A DNA stretch of 16,256 bases from Pyrolobus sp964613695 (GCA_964613695.1 CAZTIR010000030.1:1-16256), one strand, 5' to 3'. Counted from the stretch's first letter, positions 1 through 9,112 are shown. Numbers and translations: made by a program. The notes: a model not told the origin generated them from the sequence alone.

Positions 1-389
1 TCTGGCGTCTTCTCCTTGGCCCATGTGCGGAGTATCTCCTTGGCTCTCTCCACAATCCTCTTTATCTTCTCGGCCCTCACGTCGATGATATCGTAGACTT
101 GTATCCTGGCCTTGTAGGGGCCGACCCTCTCCACGCTCTCCAGCATAGCTGCTAGTAGAGCCGTCTCGACCCTATCGAGGTTGGAGGGTACCGTCACCTC
201 TCCAACAGTCTTGTTCCCCGTGTGCCGAATGTCGACCTGTATCCTCCCTATCCTCCCCCTCTCCTGCAGCTCCCTGAGATCAAACTCTTCTCCAAAGAGG
301 TTCTCAGTCTGGCCGAATATGGCGCCTATCACGTCATGCTTATCGACTATACCGTCTACCTCGAGCCTCGCCTTTATCAGATACTTCAA
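1..389 (-). CDS. dnaG: Archaeal DnaG-like primase/exosome subunit, N-terminal part (runs off the left edge)
   Basis: The first ~130 residues match the N-terminal region of archaeal DnaG closely. Near the start I read MKYLIKARLEVDG, then DVIGAIFGQTENLFGEEFDL, then RELQERGRIGRIQV and VPSNLDRVETALLAAMLESV. These blocks are characteristic of the family. Archaeal DnaG carries a Toprim domain further on, which lies outside the window; in archaea the protein is associated with the RNA exosome and has reported primase activity. I chose the TTG at 389 because it gives the family's usual N-terminus and has GAGGTG just upstream. An in-frame GTG at 470 would add 27 residues and overlap the tyrS stop by 8 bases. 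The gene follows TyrRS and is probably co-transcribed with it. Identity is secure; the start is not. Confidence 0.9.
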   Translation of the reverse strand, partial: MKYLIKARLEVDGIVDKHDVIGAIFGQTENLFGEEFDLRELQERGRIGRIQVDIRHTGNKTVGEVTVPSNLDRVETALLAAMLESVERVGPYKARIQVYDIIDVRAEKIKRIVERAKEILRTWAKEKTP

Positions 390-462
390 GCGTACCACCT
401 CTCGAGTCACTCGGAACCTCGTGAACTGCCCGTTGCCATTAGCCCCCTTGATGGGGGCCCAG

Positions 463-1560
463 TTAGGCACCCCAAACGGCCTCTTTTAGCTCTTCTAGGA
501 TGCGTTTAGCCTCCTCATTCCTCTCAAAGTACTCCCTCACGGGCTCCAGGAGCTTGGCCAGGTCGCGTGCAACAGCGTTCTTGAGGTCTAGGGGGTGTAT
601 CCTCCCCTCGCGGTAGAGCTTCTCAAGCTCCTCCGGGCTATGAACCTCTATCCTGCCTCCCCCGAACCTCTCCGGCCTCTCTATGACGAGGGCGTATCCC
701 TCGCCGAAGCCAGGGAAGAGTATATACTTGGCTATCTCCACCACGGGGTTGAAGCGTGTCTCCTTGGGTGGGCAGTAGGCTCTCCTAATCTTCCTCGCTA
801 TGTCCTCCGGAGAGTCGAAGACGAAGATGGCGGTCTCCGGCTTAGACTTGCTCATCTTGAACTCGACCGCGTGAGTATCCTCGTCAACCTCCTGTGGGTT
901 CATCCTGCCGACGCCCTGGAGGCCGGTGAGTAGAGGAGTGTGTATCGCAATGGGCTTCTTGAGGCCGAGCTTCTCCGCGGTATCCCTTGCGAGCATGTGA
1001 GCCTTCCTCTGATCCGTCCCGCCTAGCGCTATGTCAAGATCCATGTAGAATATGTCGGTCACCTGCATCAGGGGGTAGATCAGCTTGGAGACGTCCTGCT
1101 CCGCCTCGTCCATCCTCCTACCCATTATGGTTAGGGCTCTCCTAACGCGAGCCAGGGTGTTGGACTTGGCTACGCGGAGTAGGAGAGCCCAATAATCCTT
1201 ATCCGATACGAGCTCCTCGGCGTCAACAAACTTTATCCTGTCGACCGGCACACCGATAGCCTCTAGCACGTGGCGCACGTGGCGTGCAGCCTTGCGTATG
1301 AGCTCCATGTCGCCGCCTAGCTTGTCATTAACCCATGCGTGCCACGTGGCCTCCAGTATCCTGAAGTCTATCCCGGCTTCGACGAGATCCCTCACCTTAT
1401 AGGCCCAGATGAGCCAGCCTATGTGGAAGAGGCCGCTGGGCTCAAAGCCTATATACCCCTTGAGCTTCTCCCCCGTCTCCAGCTTCTCCCTGAGCTCCTT
1501 CACAGTCACCACTTCGACAGTGTTCCTCGTTATCAGTCTCAGCCTCTCCTCGATGTCCAT
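463..1560 (-). CDS. tyrS: Tyrosyl-tRNA synthetase, archaeal type
   Basis: A class I aminoacyl-tRNA synthetase of 365 residues that charges tRNA-Tyr. Residues 36-49 read YIGFEPSGLFHIGW; HIGW stands in for the HIGH ATP-binding motif. KMSKS follows at 235-239. The tyrosine/tRNA region IYPLMQVTDIFYMDLDIALG (161-180), GGTDQRKAHMLAR, and the tail IHPLDLKNAVARDLAKLLEP all follow the Methanocaldococcus TyrRS pattern. There is an insert of roughly 15-20 residues between TGLQGVGRM and KMSKS relative to the Methanocaldococcus enzyme. The frame is open up to 1668, but the extra 36 residues have no family counterpart and run into the end of Kae1, so I start at ATG 1560. It lies 43 bases after the Kae1 stop and just before dnaG, consistent with one transcript. 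Confidence 0.95.
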   Translation of the reverse strand: MDIEERLRLITRNTVEVVTVKELREKLETGEKLKGYIGFEPSGLFHIGWLIWAYKVRDLVEAGIDFRILEATWHAWVNDKLGGDMELIRKAARHVRHVLEAIGVPVDRIKFVDAEELVSDKDYWALLLRVAKSNTLARVRRALTIMGRRMDEAEQDVSKLIYPLMQVTDIFYMDLDIALGGTDQRKAHMLARDTAEKLGLKKPIAIHTPLLTGLQGVGRMNPQEVDEDTHAVEFKMSKSKPETAIFVFDSPEDIARKIRRAYCPPKETRFNPVVEIAKYILFPGFGEGYALVIERPERFGGGRIEVHSPEELEKLYREGRIHPLDLKNAVARDLAKLLEPVREYFERNEEAKRILEELKEAVWGA

Positions 1561-1603
1561 CCAGGCCCTACACCCCAAGGCCCCAACGGCAACAAGCCAG
1601 GCC

Positions 1604-2629
1604 TTATCCCTCCCGGGGCTGGCGGCGGGAATCCAAGTGCTTGTTCCAGGGCACCGGGTACTCGTCAACGCGCCAACGCTGCCTCACCCTACTCTCCCCC
1701 ACCTCGATAGTGATGCCCGAGAGGAAGGCCAGCAACCCAGTCCACGCTATCATAGCGCCGTTATCCCCGGCGAGAGGTGGAGGAGGGGCATGGAAACGCG
1801 CGTCGTGGAGGCCCGCCATGAGCCTCATCTTCTCCCGGAGCACTGGGCTCGCCGCGACACCGCCGACGAGCAGGACCTCCTTCTTGCCCGTGTGCGCGAG
1901 CCCCCTCTCACCCACCTCCACAACCGCGCCGTAGGCAACCTCGCGTAGGCCAAGGCAGACTCTCGGCAGCGGCACCCCCTTCTCCACGGCCCGGAGGGCT
2001 GCAGTCAACAACCCGGAGAAGCTGACATCCTGGCCTTTGACAACGTAGGGTAGTATGTAGGGCTCGTCAGCCTCGCTAGCACACCGGTCCACGGCGTGAA
2101 GCCCCTCGACCACGTAGGGAGGGGCTATCCCAGACTCTCTCGCGAAAGTGTCGAGCAGGTTGCCCAATGCTATGTCGAGGGTCTCGCCGAATACCCTATA
2201 CCTGCCCTTACCGTAAGCCAACACCGTCGTATTACCGCCCGAGACGTAGACGACTAGAGGGTCTCTCATACCGCCGGTAAGCCTACCAATCTCAACGTGC
2301 GCGACGGCATGGTTCACGGGGACCAGGGGCTTGCCCAGGTAGACTGCGAGACCCCTCGCGATAGTAGCGCCTATACGCAGACACGGCCCAAGCCCAGGCC
2401 CCAGAGCAACAGCAATAGCGTCAATATCGCCTGGCTTTAGGCCGGCCTCGTCTAGAGCCTCTCTAACCACCTCGGGGGCAACCCTAGCCATGAAGCTAGC
2501 CGCTTCACGCGGGTGTATACCACCCTTCTCCGGCCTGTACGTGCGCCTCGCGTTAGCGAGAATATAGGGCTTCCGCGTAGAGGCTATCCCCGCGCCGAAG
2601 GTGTGCGCTGTAGACTCTATGCCGAGCAC
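1604..2629 (-). CDS. kae1: Kae1/TsaD/OSGEP family tRNA N6-threonylcarbamoyladenosine synthase, KEOPS catalytic subunit
   Basis: Kae1 transfers the threonylcarbamoyl group to A37 of ANN-decoding tRNAs within the KEOPS complex (with Bud32, Cgi121 and Pcc1). Visible motifs are LGIESTAHTFGAGI at the N-terminus, EKGGIHPREAA, the metal-binding NHAVAHVEIG (His 107 and 111 from this start), YVSGGNTTV for nucleotide binding, and GDNGAMIAW supplying the metal-binding Asp. I chose GTG 2629 because GGGAGG lies 5 bases before it, the length (341 residues) fits the family, and the first motif then falls at residue 2 as in archaeal homologues. The frame stays open to a GTG at 2713 and an ATG at 2704, which would add 25-28 residues of no recognised type; either could be the real start. 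Bud32 is not fused to it and is not in the window. Confidence 0.93.
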   Translation of the reverse strand: MLGIESTAHTFGAGIASTRKPYILANARRTYRPEKGGIHPREAASFMARVAPEVVREALDEAGLKPGDIDAIAVALGPGLGPCLRIGATIARGLAVYLGKPLVPVNHAVAHVEIGRLTGGMRDPLVVYVSGGNTTVLAYGKGRYRVFGETLDIALGNLLDTFARESGIAPPYVVEGLHAVDRCASEADEPYILPYVVKGQDVSFSGLLTAALRAVEKGVPLPRVCLGLREVAYGAVVEVGERGLAHTGKKEVLLVGGVAASPVLREKMRLMAGLHDARFHAPPPPLAGDNGAMIAWTGLLAFLSGITIEVGESRVRQRWRVDEYPVPWNKHLDSRRQPREG

Positions 2630-2743
2630 GTAAACCTCCCTATCCCAGTCAAGCCCCGGGTATACCTCGCGAGGGTCACCGAGAACCTCTAGCCGCTCAC
2701 CCATTCCAGGCACTCCACGTGGGTATGCAACGCCACCCTACTC

Positions 2744-5700
2744 CTAGCTTTTCTGGCTCCTCAGGACACCCCTAGCCTTAGCGAGAAGGGCTATGATGTA
2801 GGATATGCGCGCCAGAGCCTCCGCAGCCTCCTCGTAGTATCTCAGGGGCTTAGAGCCCCTACTCCTAGCCTCGGCGGCGTCGGCGGCGAGGAGTATAGCA
2901 TCGGGGAGCCTCCAGCCAAGCCTCTCGGCCACGGCTCTAGTCACGATGGGCTGCTTCTCCTCTGGCAGTCCTATCCGAGACCACAACTCCCGCGCGGTAA
3001 CCGCGTCGCCCGCGACCCTCGCCAGGAGCCTGAGCCCCGCGCTCTGCACAACATCCCTGAAGCCCTCGGAGGGTACAACCAGCGTAAACCCCTCGTAGTC
3101 TACGAGCTCCTGCGCCAGCATCTCGAGCATCCTAAGCTCCTTGTCCGGCTTCACGCCGGGTAGTAGGTAGATGCTACCACTCCACTTGTACACGTTCTCG
3201 CCGTCGAAGAGCACTAGGGCGAGCAAGCCTCTAGGCTTCTCCGAGTCGTCTAGCACGGCGCCAGCGGAGAGTATGCGCTGCTCGGGCCCGGGCTTGGGCA
3301 CCTCGAGCCTAACACCCTCAACCTCCACGACATGCTTCTCCGCAAGGCTCTCGGCTAGGAGCCTGGCAACGCGGATAGCAGCCTCCTTGACGAGCCTCCA
3401 GTCTCCACCACGTCCCAGAAACTCGGCGTAACCCACCTCATCGACGAGCGAGAGTAGGGCGGTGTCAAGGCTGCTCGGCTCATACTCCTCTACAGCCTTT
3501 AGGACGCTACGCCAGTCCAGCTTCTCTATGATACCGGCGGCCTCCGGCTCGTGGAGGCTAACAGCCTTATAGTCGCCCAGGCGATCCACGCTATACACGA
3601 TGGTCTCGAAGGGTATGCCGAACTTCTTGCGAAGCACTATGGTTATGAGCGCTAGGCCTAGTCTCGCTAGACTCGGGTCCTCCCACGGTGGAAGCTCGAC
3701 GACGTACCCGTACGTGTAGTCGGTGTAGGCCCCGGCAGTCTCACCCGTAATGTAGACAACGCCCCTACGCTCAGTCACCACAGTCTCGCCGTCAGCCCCT
3801 CTCAGCACGAGCGGCTTCTCGCCGTGAACTATCCACAACACCCTATTGGGTATCTTCCTGAGCCTCCCGAAGCCCCTCTTAGGCGGATGGACTACCGCGA
3901 TAGCCTGCGAGACTACAGCGCCTCGAAGCATATCGCGTTTGATATTAGGCTCCTCTCCCCACCTCTTCTTAAGCAGCGTATACTCCTCAACAGCGTCGGC
4001 TAGCGCAGGGTGCCGGTAGAAGTCGGCCTCGGTTATAGGCTCCTCTATCACAGCGGTGACGAACCCGCGGCCACCCCTCTTAAACCCCGTGACGATGGCC
4101 TCGTTAGCCAAGTCTATACACCCCTCCTGGAAGTGCTCCACGAGGTCGCAGAAGCCGATGGGCTCGAGTGGCTCACTCCTACCATCACGGTGCACGAGAT
4201 ACCTCTTGACGCCATAGGGGGGCCCGAACTCGTAGAAGTTGAGCCTCTCCCAGACCCACTTTAACCTCCTCTGGTTCAGCCTCCCGTTCTCATCGAGGAC
4301 GCCCGCGGCTCGCAGAGCCCTCCTCTCGCTCTCGTCGAGCGCGTTGTAAAGCCTGCGCTGGAGCTTCCAGAGGCCCGTGAAGAGACTAGCGTAGAGGTTC
4401 TCGGGGTTTATGATGACCTTCTCCAGGCCGAGCGAGAGCCACTCTTTAAGAGCCTCGACGCCCTTGTCGAGGAGCTCTCGGTCCCAGAGGCCGGCTGGCA
4501 CGATGATACTCTCGGTGAACTCGAGCCCCTCCCTCCTACCCTTACGCCCCTCCCTCTGCACAAACTCCCTCACATCCTCCGGCAGCCCGACATGGACTAC
4601 ACGCACAACAGTACCGATGTCAATCCCCTGCGAGAGAGTGCGGGGCGAGAAGATTACACGAATCTCTCCCTTCCGCGCAGCCTCCTCAACCCTACTCCTC
4701 TCCTCCCTCGAGACAAGATGATGGTGCGTAGCCACGAGCCCGGCTCTATCCCCAAGCCTCTCCCTCAAAGCCCTCGCAAGCCTCTCAGCGGTGGCGATGC
4801 TACGCGTGAACACGAGCGTAACCCCATCATCATTAACGTACTCTGCGAGAATCTCTACGATGTCCACGCGGGGCTCTGGTATAGAAGCGCCTAGAGCCCG
4901 GAGAACCGCGACAACCTTGTAGACACTCCTCCTGAAGGATTCGAAATCCTCGAGAGCCTCCCGTACATCCGGCGGAACGTCGGTAAGCTTGGCAGCCTCG
5001 CTTCGAGCCCTCCTCCAGAGACCCTCAAGATCCTTCCCGAGCACTATATAGACGCGGTTTGGTGGGCGGAAGGGCCTACCCCTAACAACTCTATAACACC
5101 GCCCGGTCACCCTCTTGAGGCCCTCACCGAGCTCATCCGGGTTCGATAGCGTCGCAGTCAAGACTGCTACCTGAGGCTTCTCCTCAGCCACGAAGGCTAC
5201 CACGCGCAACATGGCGTCGAGGAGCGCGTGCCCCCTAGGCCCGTAGAAGTCGAGCTCATCTATCACGTAGAGGCCCGGCTTTCGTAGGAAGGGGGAGAGG
5301 AGTGGCTCCCTACCCTCCCCCAGCCTCTTAACCTCGTTCAACAGGAAAGCAGGGTTAGTGACAACAATATCCGCCTCGAGGACAGCCCTCCGCAGGCCGG
5401 CGGAGCCGAGGAGCTTTGAGAGCCTATCCCTCTCGCCCGCGTCCAGAGCGAGGACATTCAACCCGAGCTTCTCGCCATACTCCCGCAGCCTCGCCAACTG
5501 ATCATGGGCTAACGCGAGCGTAGGATACACCGCCAGGACCTTGACACGCTGCCCCCTCCTCAACGAGTCTACCACGTAGAGGAACCATGCCTCCGTCTTA
5601 CCCGAGCCAGTCCCCGCAACCAGTATAACGTTACAGCCCTCGCGCAGCGCTTTGAGCGTCTCTGCCTGATGCCGGTAGAGCCTACGCCCAGCCAACCTGG

Positions 5701-5827
5701 TCTCGCTGAACGCGGAGTGAATATCCTCGAATCGCGTCTCGAGAACCTCGGGCCTCGAGGGAGGCTCTTCGAAAAACTCGAAAGAGTATCCGAGCTTCTC
5801 GAGCACAACCCTAGAGTCCAACGGCAA
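2744..5827 (-). CDS. SF2 DEAD/DEAH-type helicase, YprA/MrfA-like, with apparent RNase H-like (YprB-like) C-terminal domain
   Basis: A 1027-residue superfamily 2 helicase. Motif I is AGTGSGKTEAW (71-81), motif II DELD (190-193), motif III TATLSNP (224-230). In the second RecA lobe, motif V is SQGIDIG (399-405) and motif VI QREGRKGRR (424-432). After the helicase core, residues ~557-610 resemble the 'Gxxxx..Y.V' segment that follows the core in YprA/MrfA helicases, and EPEAAGIIEKL near 761-771 recalls DUF1998, but the zinc cysteines are absent. Residues ~850-1020 look like a worn RNase H-like exonuclease of the YprB type. The start codon appears to be TTG 5827 with no clear ribosome site; TTG 5821 is an alternative. 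The 62 bases after ccmF contain no strong TATA box. Helicase identity is certain; subfamily and the nuclease fusion are inference. Confidence 0.85.
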   Translation of the reverse strand: MPLDSRVVLEKLGYSFEFFEEPPSRPEVLETRFEDIHSAFSETRLAGRRLYRHQAETLKALREGCNVILVAGTGSGKTEAWFLYVVDSLRRGQRVKVLAVYPTLALAHDQLARLREYGEKLGLNVLALDAGERDRLSKLLGSAGLRRAVLEADIVVTNPAFLLNEVKRLGEGREPLLSPFLRKPGLYVIDELDFYGPRGHALLDAMLRVVAFVAEEKPQVAVLTATLSNPDELGEGLKRVTGRCYRVVRGRPFRPPNRVYIVLGKDLEGLWRRARSEAAKLTDVPPDVREALEDFESFRRSVYKVVAVLRALGASIPEPRVDIVEILAEYVNDDGVTLVFTRSIATAERLARALRERLGDRAGLVATHHHLVSREERSRVEEAARKGEIRVIFSPRTLSQGIDIGTVVRVVHVGLPEDVREFVQREGRKGRREGLEFTESIIVPAGLWDRELLDKGVEALKEWLSLGLEKVIINPENLYASLFTGLWKLQRRLYNALDESERRALRAAGVLDENGRLNQRRLKWVWERLNFYEFGPPYGVKRYLVHRDGRSEPLEPIGFCDLVEHFQEGCIDLANEAIVTGFKRGGRGFVTAVIEEPITEADFYRHPALADAVEEYTLLKKRWGEEPNIKRDMLRGAVVSQAIAVVHPPKRGFGRLRKIPNRVLWIVHGEKPLVLRGADGETVVTERRGVVYITGETAGAYTDYTYGYVVELPPWEDPSLARLGLALITIVLRKKFGIPFETIVYSVDRLGDYKAVSLHEPEAAGIIEKLDWRSVLKAVEEYEPSSLDTALLSLVDEVGYAEFLGRGGDWRLVKEAAIRVARLLAESLAEKHVVEVEGVRLEVPKPGPEQRILSAGAVLDDSEKPRGLLALVLFDGENVYKWSGSIYLLPGVKPDKELRMLEMLAQELVDYEGFTLVVPSEGFRDVVQSAGLRLLARVAGDAVTARELWSRIGLPEEKQPIVTRAVAERLGWRLPDAILLAADAAEARSRGSKPLRYYEEAAEALARISYIIALLAKARGVLRSQKS

Positions 5828-5889
5828 GGGGCTCAGAACCCAGTCTTACGGAGAAACACTAGTAGCGGGTAATAGCGTGGTAACGAGCC

Positions 5890-8800
5890 TCAACTCCTCC
5901 TCGACAGCATGTCAGCCACGGCGGCCATAACGGCGGCTAGCGCCATTATCGTGGGGCCAGCCCAGACGAAGGGCGCGCCCGGCACAAGCTTCACCTCCAC
6001 ATTGATACCCTCGAGGAGGATTGGAGACCTGCTCACATTGTAGTGCTCGGCCAGCAGGTACAAGCCGATGGTGTCAGCCTCGAGTATCGCGCTGGCGAGC
6101 TGCGGGTTTCTCATAGTCGGATCGTCTATGTGGAGGCCCGCAGCTAGCAGAGCTGCTAGGACAAGCCTCTTGCCCGGATCCTTAATCTTCTTGAAGGCCT
6201 CGTGGAGGTAGTAGACTACGAGGTCGTGGAAGACGGGCTGGTAAGCCTCGCCGGTTGGTAGGAGGAAGGTGGTGTTAGCTATTATCGTTGGCGGGTGTAC
6301 CGCGATATACACATCGGTCACGCCCACGGAGGCGTGAATCACCTTAGACACCAGCCCGTGAATCCCCTGTATCTCTCCGTTAACCTCGTAGCGTAGCACA
6401 GCCGGTATCGTCTCTAGCCTGGCACCATTCTTATCGACGATCTCGAATATGAGCTTCACATACGCGGTCGCTGGCACGAACTTGGGGGCCTCTACACAAC
6501 CCTGGTTGATATAACTCGTGCTCGTGCTAAGCTGTAGCGCCACCGGCTTCTTGACCGGGCATTCGGTGTAATTGGCTAGGTGGAGTATGTTGGAGGGGTT
6601 CTCCAGAAGCTTGGCCAGCGAGCTGTGCCCAATCTCAATCATGAGGTTCTTGAATATCTTGTTATCCTCTATCATCATGTAGAGTGCTGCGCTTGCAGGA
6701 TACGGGTTAGAGATGCCGATATTCACCCTTGTACCGTTACCGTATAACACCCCGTCTACCACGTACGCCAGCACGCGCCCAAAGACGACACTCGTGTTCG
6801 TCTTGAAGGCTTCATGCCTCCGCAGCGACTCGGGCAGAGAGAAGAATGATACAGCGCGCACTTCTAACACTCCTACACCAGGCAGCGTTATGTTAGTAGG
6901 CCTCGCTAGAGCTGCTAGGTAGAATACGTGGGGTCCAAGGTCAACCTCCTTGACAATATCCGGTGCTATGAGGGTCGCGTTAGTGACGTTCATGTAGACT
7001 GCTGCGACGAGCCCTCTTAGACCCTCGTTCGTCTGCCAGGGCTCCAGCTGGAACCAGACGTGGACGCCCCTAAACACTAGCGTAGCGTTCTTGCTGCTAA
7101 AGTGTAGTACGAGGTTAGTACCGTGGCCGGTCATCTCTAATGGCCTCTCGGCGAGGGTCATGTTACACCCGTGCGGGCAGAGCTTGACTATGTTAAGGTC
7201 GAGTGTCTTGTTGAGGATGCTTCGGAAGTAGCGTAGTGGAGGCGAGTTCCACACGCGTTCGCCTTTGATGTACTGCGAGTATAGGCTAGCTATATCAGAG
7301 TGCAGGGTTAGTAATGCATCCTGGGCCAGCATATAGGTTGGGAAGCGGCCAGCGTACGGCGTGAATATGTCGACGGGCTCGTCTATAATCCCGTACTTAA
7401 AGCCCTTGAAGACTAGTAGTTTGCCTCCCGGTAGTTGTATGGCGTCTCCGGGTTTCAGGCTATACTGCTGGAAGTAGCTCTGGTTGAAGGCGTAGGTGCC
7501 GCCCATATACACGCCTAGAAGGGTTAGGATAAAGCCGACATGTATCAGAGCGATGCCAAAGTACCGGTCTTTGACGAGGTTCTTTAAGCCGCGCCATGCG
7601 CGCATGAAGATAAACGCCAGCGTTGATGCAAGAGCGACGCCAGCGAACACGATGCCGACAGCCATCTGCATGTTAGTGGGTATTGGGGAGAAGGGTGCGA
7701 GAAGCATCCCGTGCTCGACTCTATAGGCTAGTATCGCTGCGAGGAGGGACTCTGATGCCAATAGCGCGGTGGTGCCGCGCCAGCCCAGCCTATCGCCTAT
7801 GAACGCTATCGTTATGCCAGCGAGTAGCGCGATGCTTATCGGGTAGAGTACTGGGTGGTAGAAGCGAACGCCGTTCCCCATGGTGGGGACTGTTGCCGGT
7901 AGCCCCGCCGCGACCCTGAGCGAGGGATAGAGCAGCGACCCGGTCACGAAGAACGTGGCTGCAAGCAGTGTGACCGATGCGATGCCCAGACCTAGCATCG
8001 TCGGTGTCCTGATCCACCTCCTCACCTCCCCGACTATGCTCGCGATGCCCAAGTCCAGGCTTAGTAGGTAGAAGCTGTAGACGAGTAGCACGATGCTGCT
8101 GGCCAGTAGTATCAGTGCGGCTATCCCCGCGGAGGCGAAGCTATGGAGCGGGCTCAAGCCCGTCCTCGTGGCGAACATCGCCAGGTACACGGTGGAGGAT
8201 AGTAGCGCGGCGTTGAACCTTGTGAGAGAGGGAAGGGCTACCATGACGTGGGGTAGTGTGGTGGCCGCCAGCCATACCATGAGCTCACTCGTCTCGACGG
8301 GATCCCAAGCCCAGTAACCGCCCCACCCAAAGGTCTCGTAGCTCCAGTAGCCGCCTAGCATTATACCGATGGTTAGGAGCGCCCAGCCTATCTCATACAC
8401 GACGGTGATGCTGCGGGAACGTAGGCCCAGGGCTATCGCGAGACCTGTTACCGCTAGCAGAGCGTACCCGGAGAATGTTGTGACGGGGTGCGGGTAGAGC
8501 CAGAAGCTCTTGAGGAGGGGGTTAAGCCCCATGCCGGTTGGCTCCGGGTGCGGGTTGAGCGCGAAAGCGCCGTAGAAGAGCGCCGAGAACAACACGAGGA
8601 TCGGTATCCATGGTGCAGCAGCCAGGTATAGCCTAGCGTTCCTGTTCTCGCCGAGGCTGCGGGCTACCAGGTAGAAGCCTATAGCGGCTATCACGGTGAA
8701 GAGGTAGAGGCTGCCGCCGCTGGTGCTCCACGTTGTAGCCGGGAGGAGCCAGGCGGGTAGGGCGAGGCTCGTAGATTCGTACACGGGCTCCAGTGTGTAA

Positions 8801-9000
8801 TCGCGCATGACGAAGGGTATCGTGTAGACAATCCACGCTACGATAGCAGTGATCGCGACCCACTTGGCCAGTCTCTTCGCCCTATCTAGCCTCCCTAGTA
8901 TAGCCTCGATGCTCGTCCACACGAGGAGCGCCAGGAGTACAAGGGCTGGTATGCCGCTGTAATGCATGTGCGTTAGCATGTAGACGGGGTTATATTCCAT
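5890..9000 (-). CDS. ccmF: CcmF-type cytochrome c heme-ligation protein, enlarged
   Basis: A 1036-residue membrane protein of the heme-handling family that attaches heme to apocytochrome c outside the membrane (System I). The CcmF-specific GMGLNPLLKSFWLYPHPV (156-173, with conserved His 171) and the tryptophan-rich heme motif WGGYWAWDPVETSELMVW (226-243) are both present, followed by TRTGLSPLHSFA. About 14 hydrophobic segments occupy residues ~13-505. A ~480-residue extracytoplasmic region follows, rich in NxT/S, then a last membrane helix near 1005-1030 ending SRRS. Bacterial CcmF is about 650 residues, so the soluble part is greatly expanded. It holds a CPHGC motif and two further Cys. ATG 9000 has GAGGT 8 bases upstream and a TATA box about 40 bases upstream. 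No other ccm gene or cytochrome lies in the window. Confidence 0.9.
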   Translation of the reverse strand: MEYNPVYMLTHMHYSGIPALVLLALLVWTSIEAILGRLDRAKRLAKWVAITAIVAWIVYTIPFVMRDYTLEPVYESTSLALPAWLLPATTWSTSGGSLYLFTVIAAIGFYLVARSLGENRNARLYLAAAPWIPILVLFSALFYGAFALNPHPEPTGMGLNPLLKSFWLYPHPVTTFSGYALLAVTGLAIALGLRSRSITVVYEIGWALLTIGIMLGGYWSYETFGWGGYWAWDPVETSELMVWLAATTLPHVMVALPSLTRFNAALLSSTVYLAMFATRTGLSPLHSFASAGIAALILLASSIVLLVYSFYLLSLDLGIASIVGEVRRWIRTPTMLGLGIASVTLLAATFFVTGSLLYPSLRVAAGLPATVPTMGNGVRFYHPVLYPISIALLAGITIAFIGDRLGWRGTTALLASESLLAAILAYRVEHGMLLAPFSPIPTNMQMAVGIVFAGVALASTLAFIFMRAWRGLKNLVKDRYFGIALIHVGFILTLLGVYMGGTYAFNQSYFQQYSLKPGDAIQLPGGKLLVFKGFKYGIIDEPVDIFTPYAGRFPTYMLAQDALLTLHSDIASLYSQYIKGERVWNSPPLRYFRSILNKTLDLNIVKLCPHGCNMTLAERPLEMTGHGTNLVLHFSSKNATLVFRGVHVWFQLEPWQTNEGLRGLVAAVYMNVTNATLIAPDIVKEVDLGPHVFYLAALARPTNITLPGVGVLEVRAVSFFSLPESLRRHEAFKTNTSVVFGRVLAYVVDGVLYGNGTRVNIGISNPYPASAALYMMIEDNKIFKNLMIEIGHSSLAKLLENPSNILHLANYTECPVKKPVALQLSTSTSYINQGCVEAPKFVPATAYVKLIFEIVDKNGARLETIPAVLRYEVNGEIQGIHGLVSKVIHASVGVTDVYIAVHPPTIIANTTFLLPTGEAYQPVFHDLVVYYLHEAFKKIKDPGKRLVLAALLAAGLHIDDPTMRNPQLASAILEADTIGLYLLAEHYNVSRSPILLEGINVEVKLVPGAPFVWAGPTIMALAAVMAAVADMLSRRS

Positions 9001-9039
9001 GCCTTAATACCTCGTGAATGGATTCCAGCATTATTCGTG

Positions 9040-9048
9040 TATAAAGAT
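9040..9048 (-). promoter_or_regulatory. TATA box and ribosome site of ccmF
   Basis: On the minus strand the sequence reads AATCTTTATACACG, a strong archaeal TATA element, about 40 bases before the ccmF ATG. A start of transcription about 25 bases further on leaves a short leader containing GAGGT, 8 bases before the ATG. This makes ccmF the head of its own transcript, separate from the upstream pair of genes. Confidence 0.7.
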
Positions 9049-9112
9049 TAACGCCGTACCGTCAGCAATCCTATAACTCCTCATCCGCTCCGCGTCGGAG
9101 CCGAGGATCTCA

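Noticed and set aside
1561..1668. An extended N-terminus for TyrRS (36 more residues)
   Set aside because: The extra stretch does not match the family, overlaps the end of kae1, and ATG 1560 gives the normal archaeal TyrRS N-terminus.
1409..1948. A 179-codon open frame on the plus strand
   Set aside because: It lies antisense across tyrS and kae1, whose motifs are unmistakable. Its protein is low-complexity Ser/Pro/Leu of the kind GC-rich antisense frames give.
4930..4960. A tRNA B-box-like GATTCGAAATC, and a similar GGTTCGATAGC near 5140
   Set aside because: Both lie inside the helicase coding sequence, with no acceptor or anticodon stems around them.
5828..5889. A promoter for the helicase gene
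   Set aside because: I found no convincing TATA box in the 62 bases after ccmF. The helicase may be read through from ccmF.
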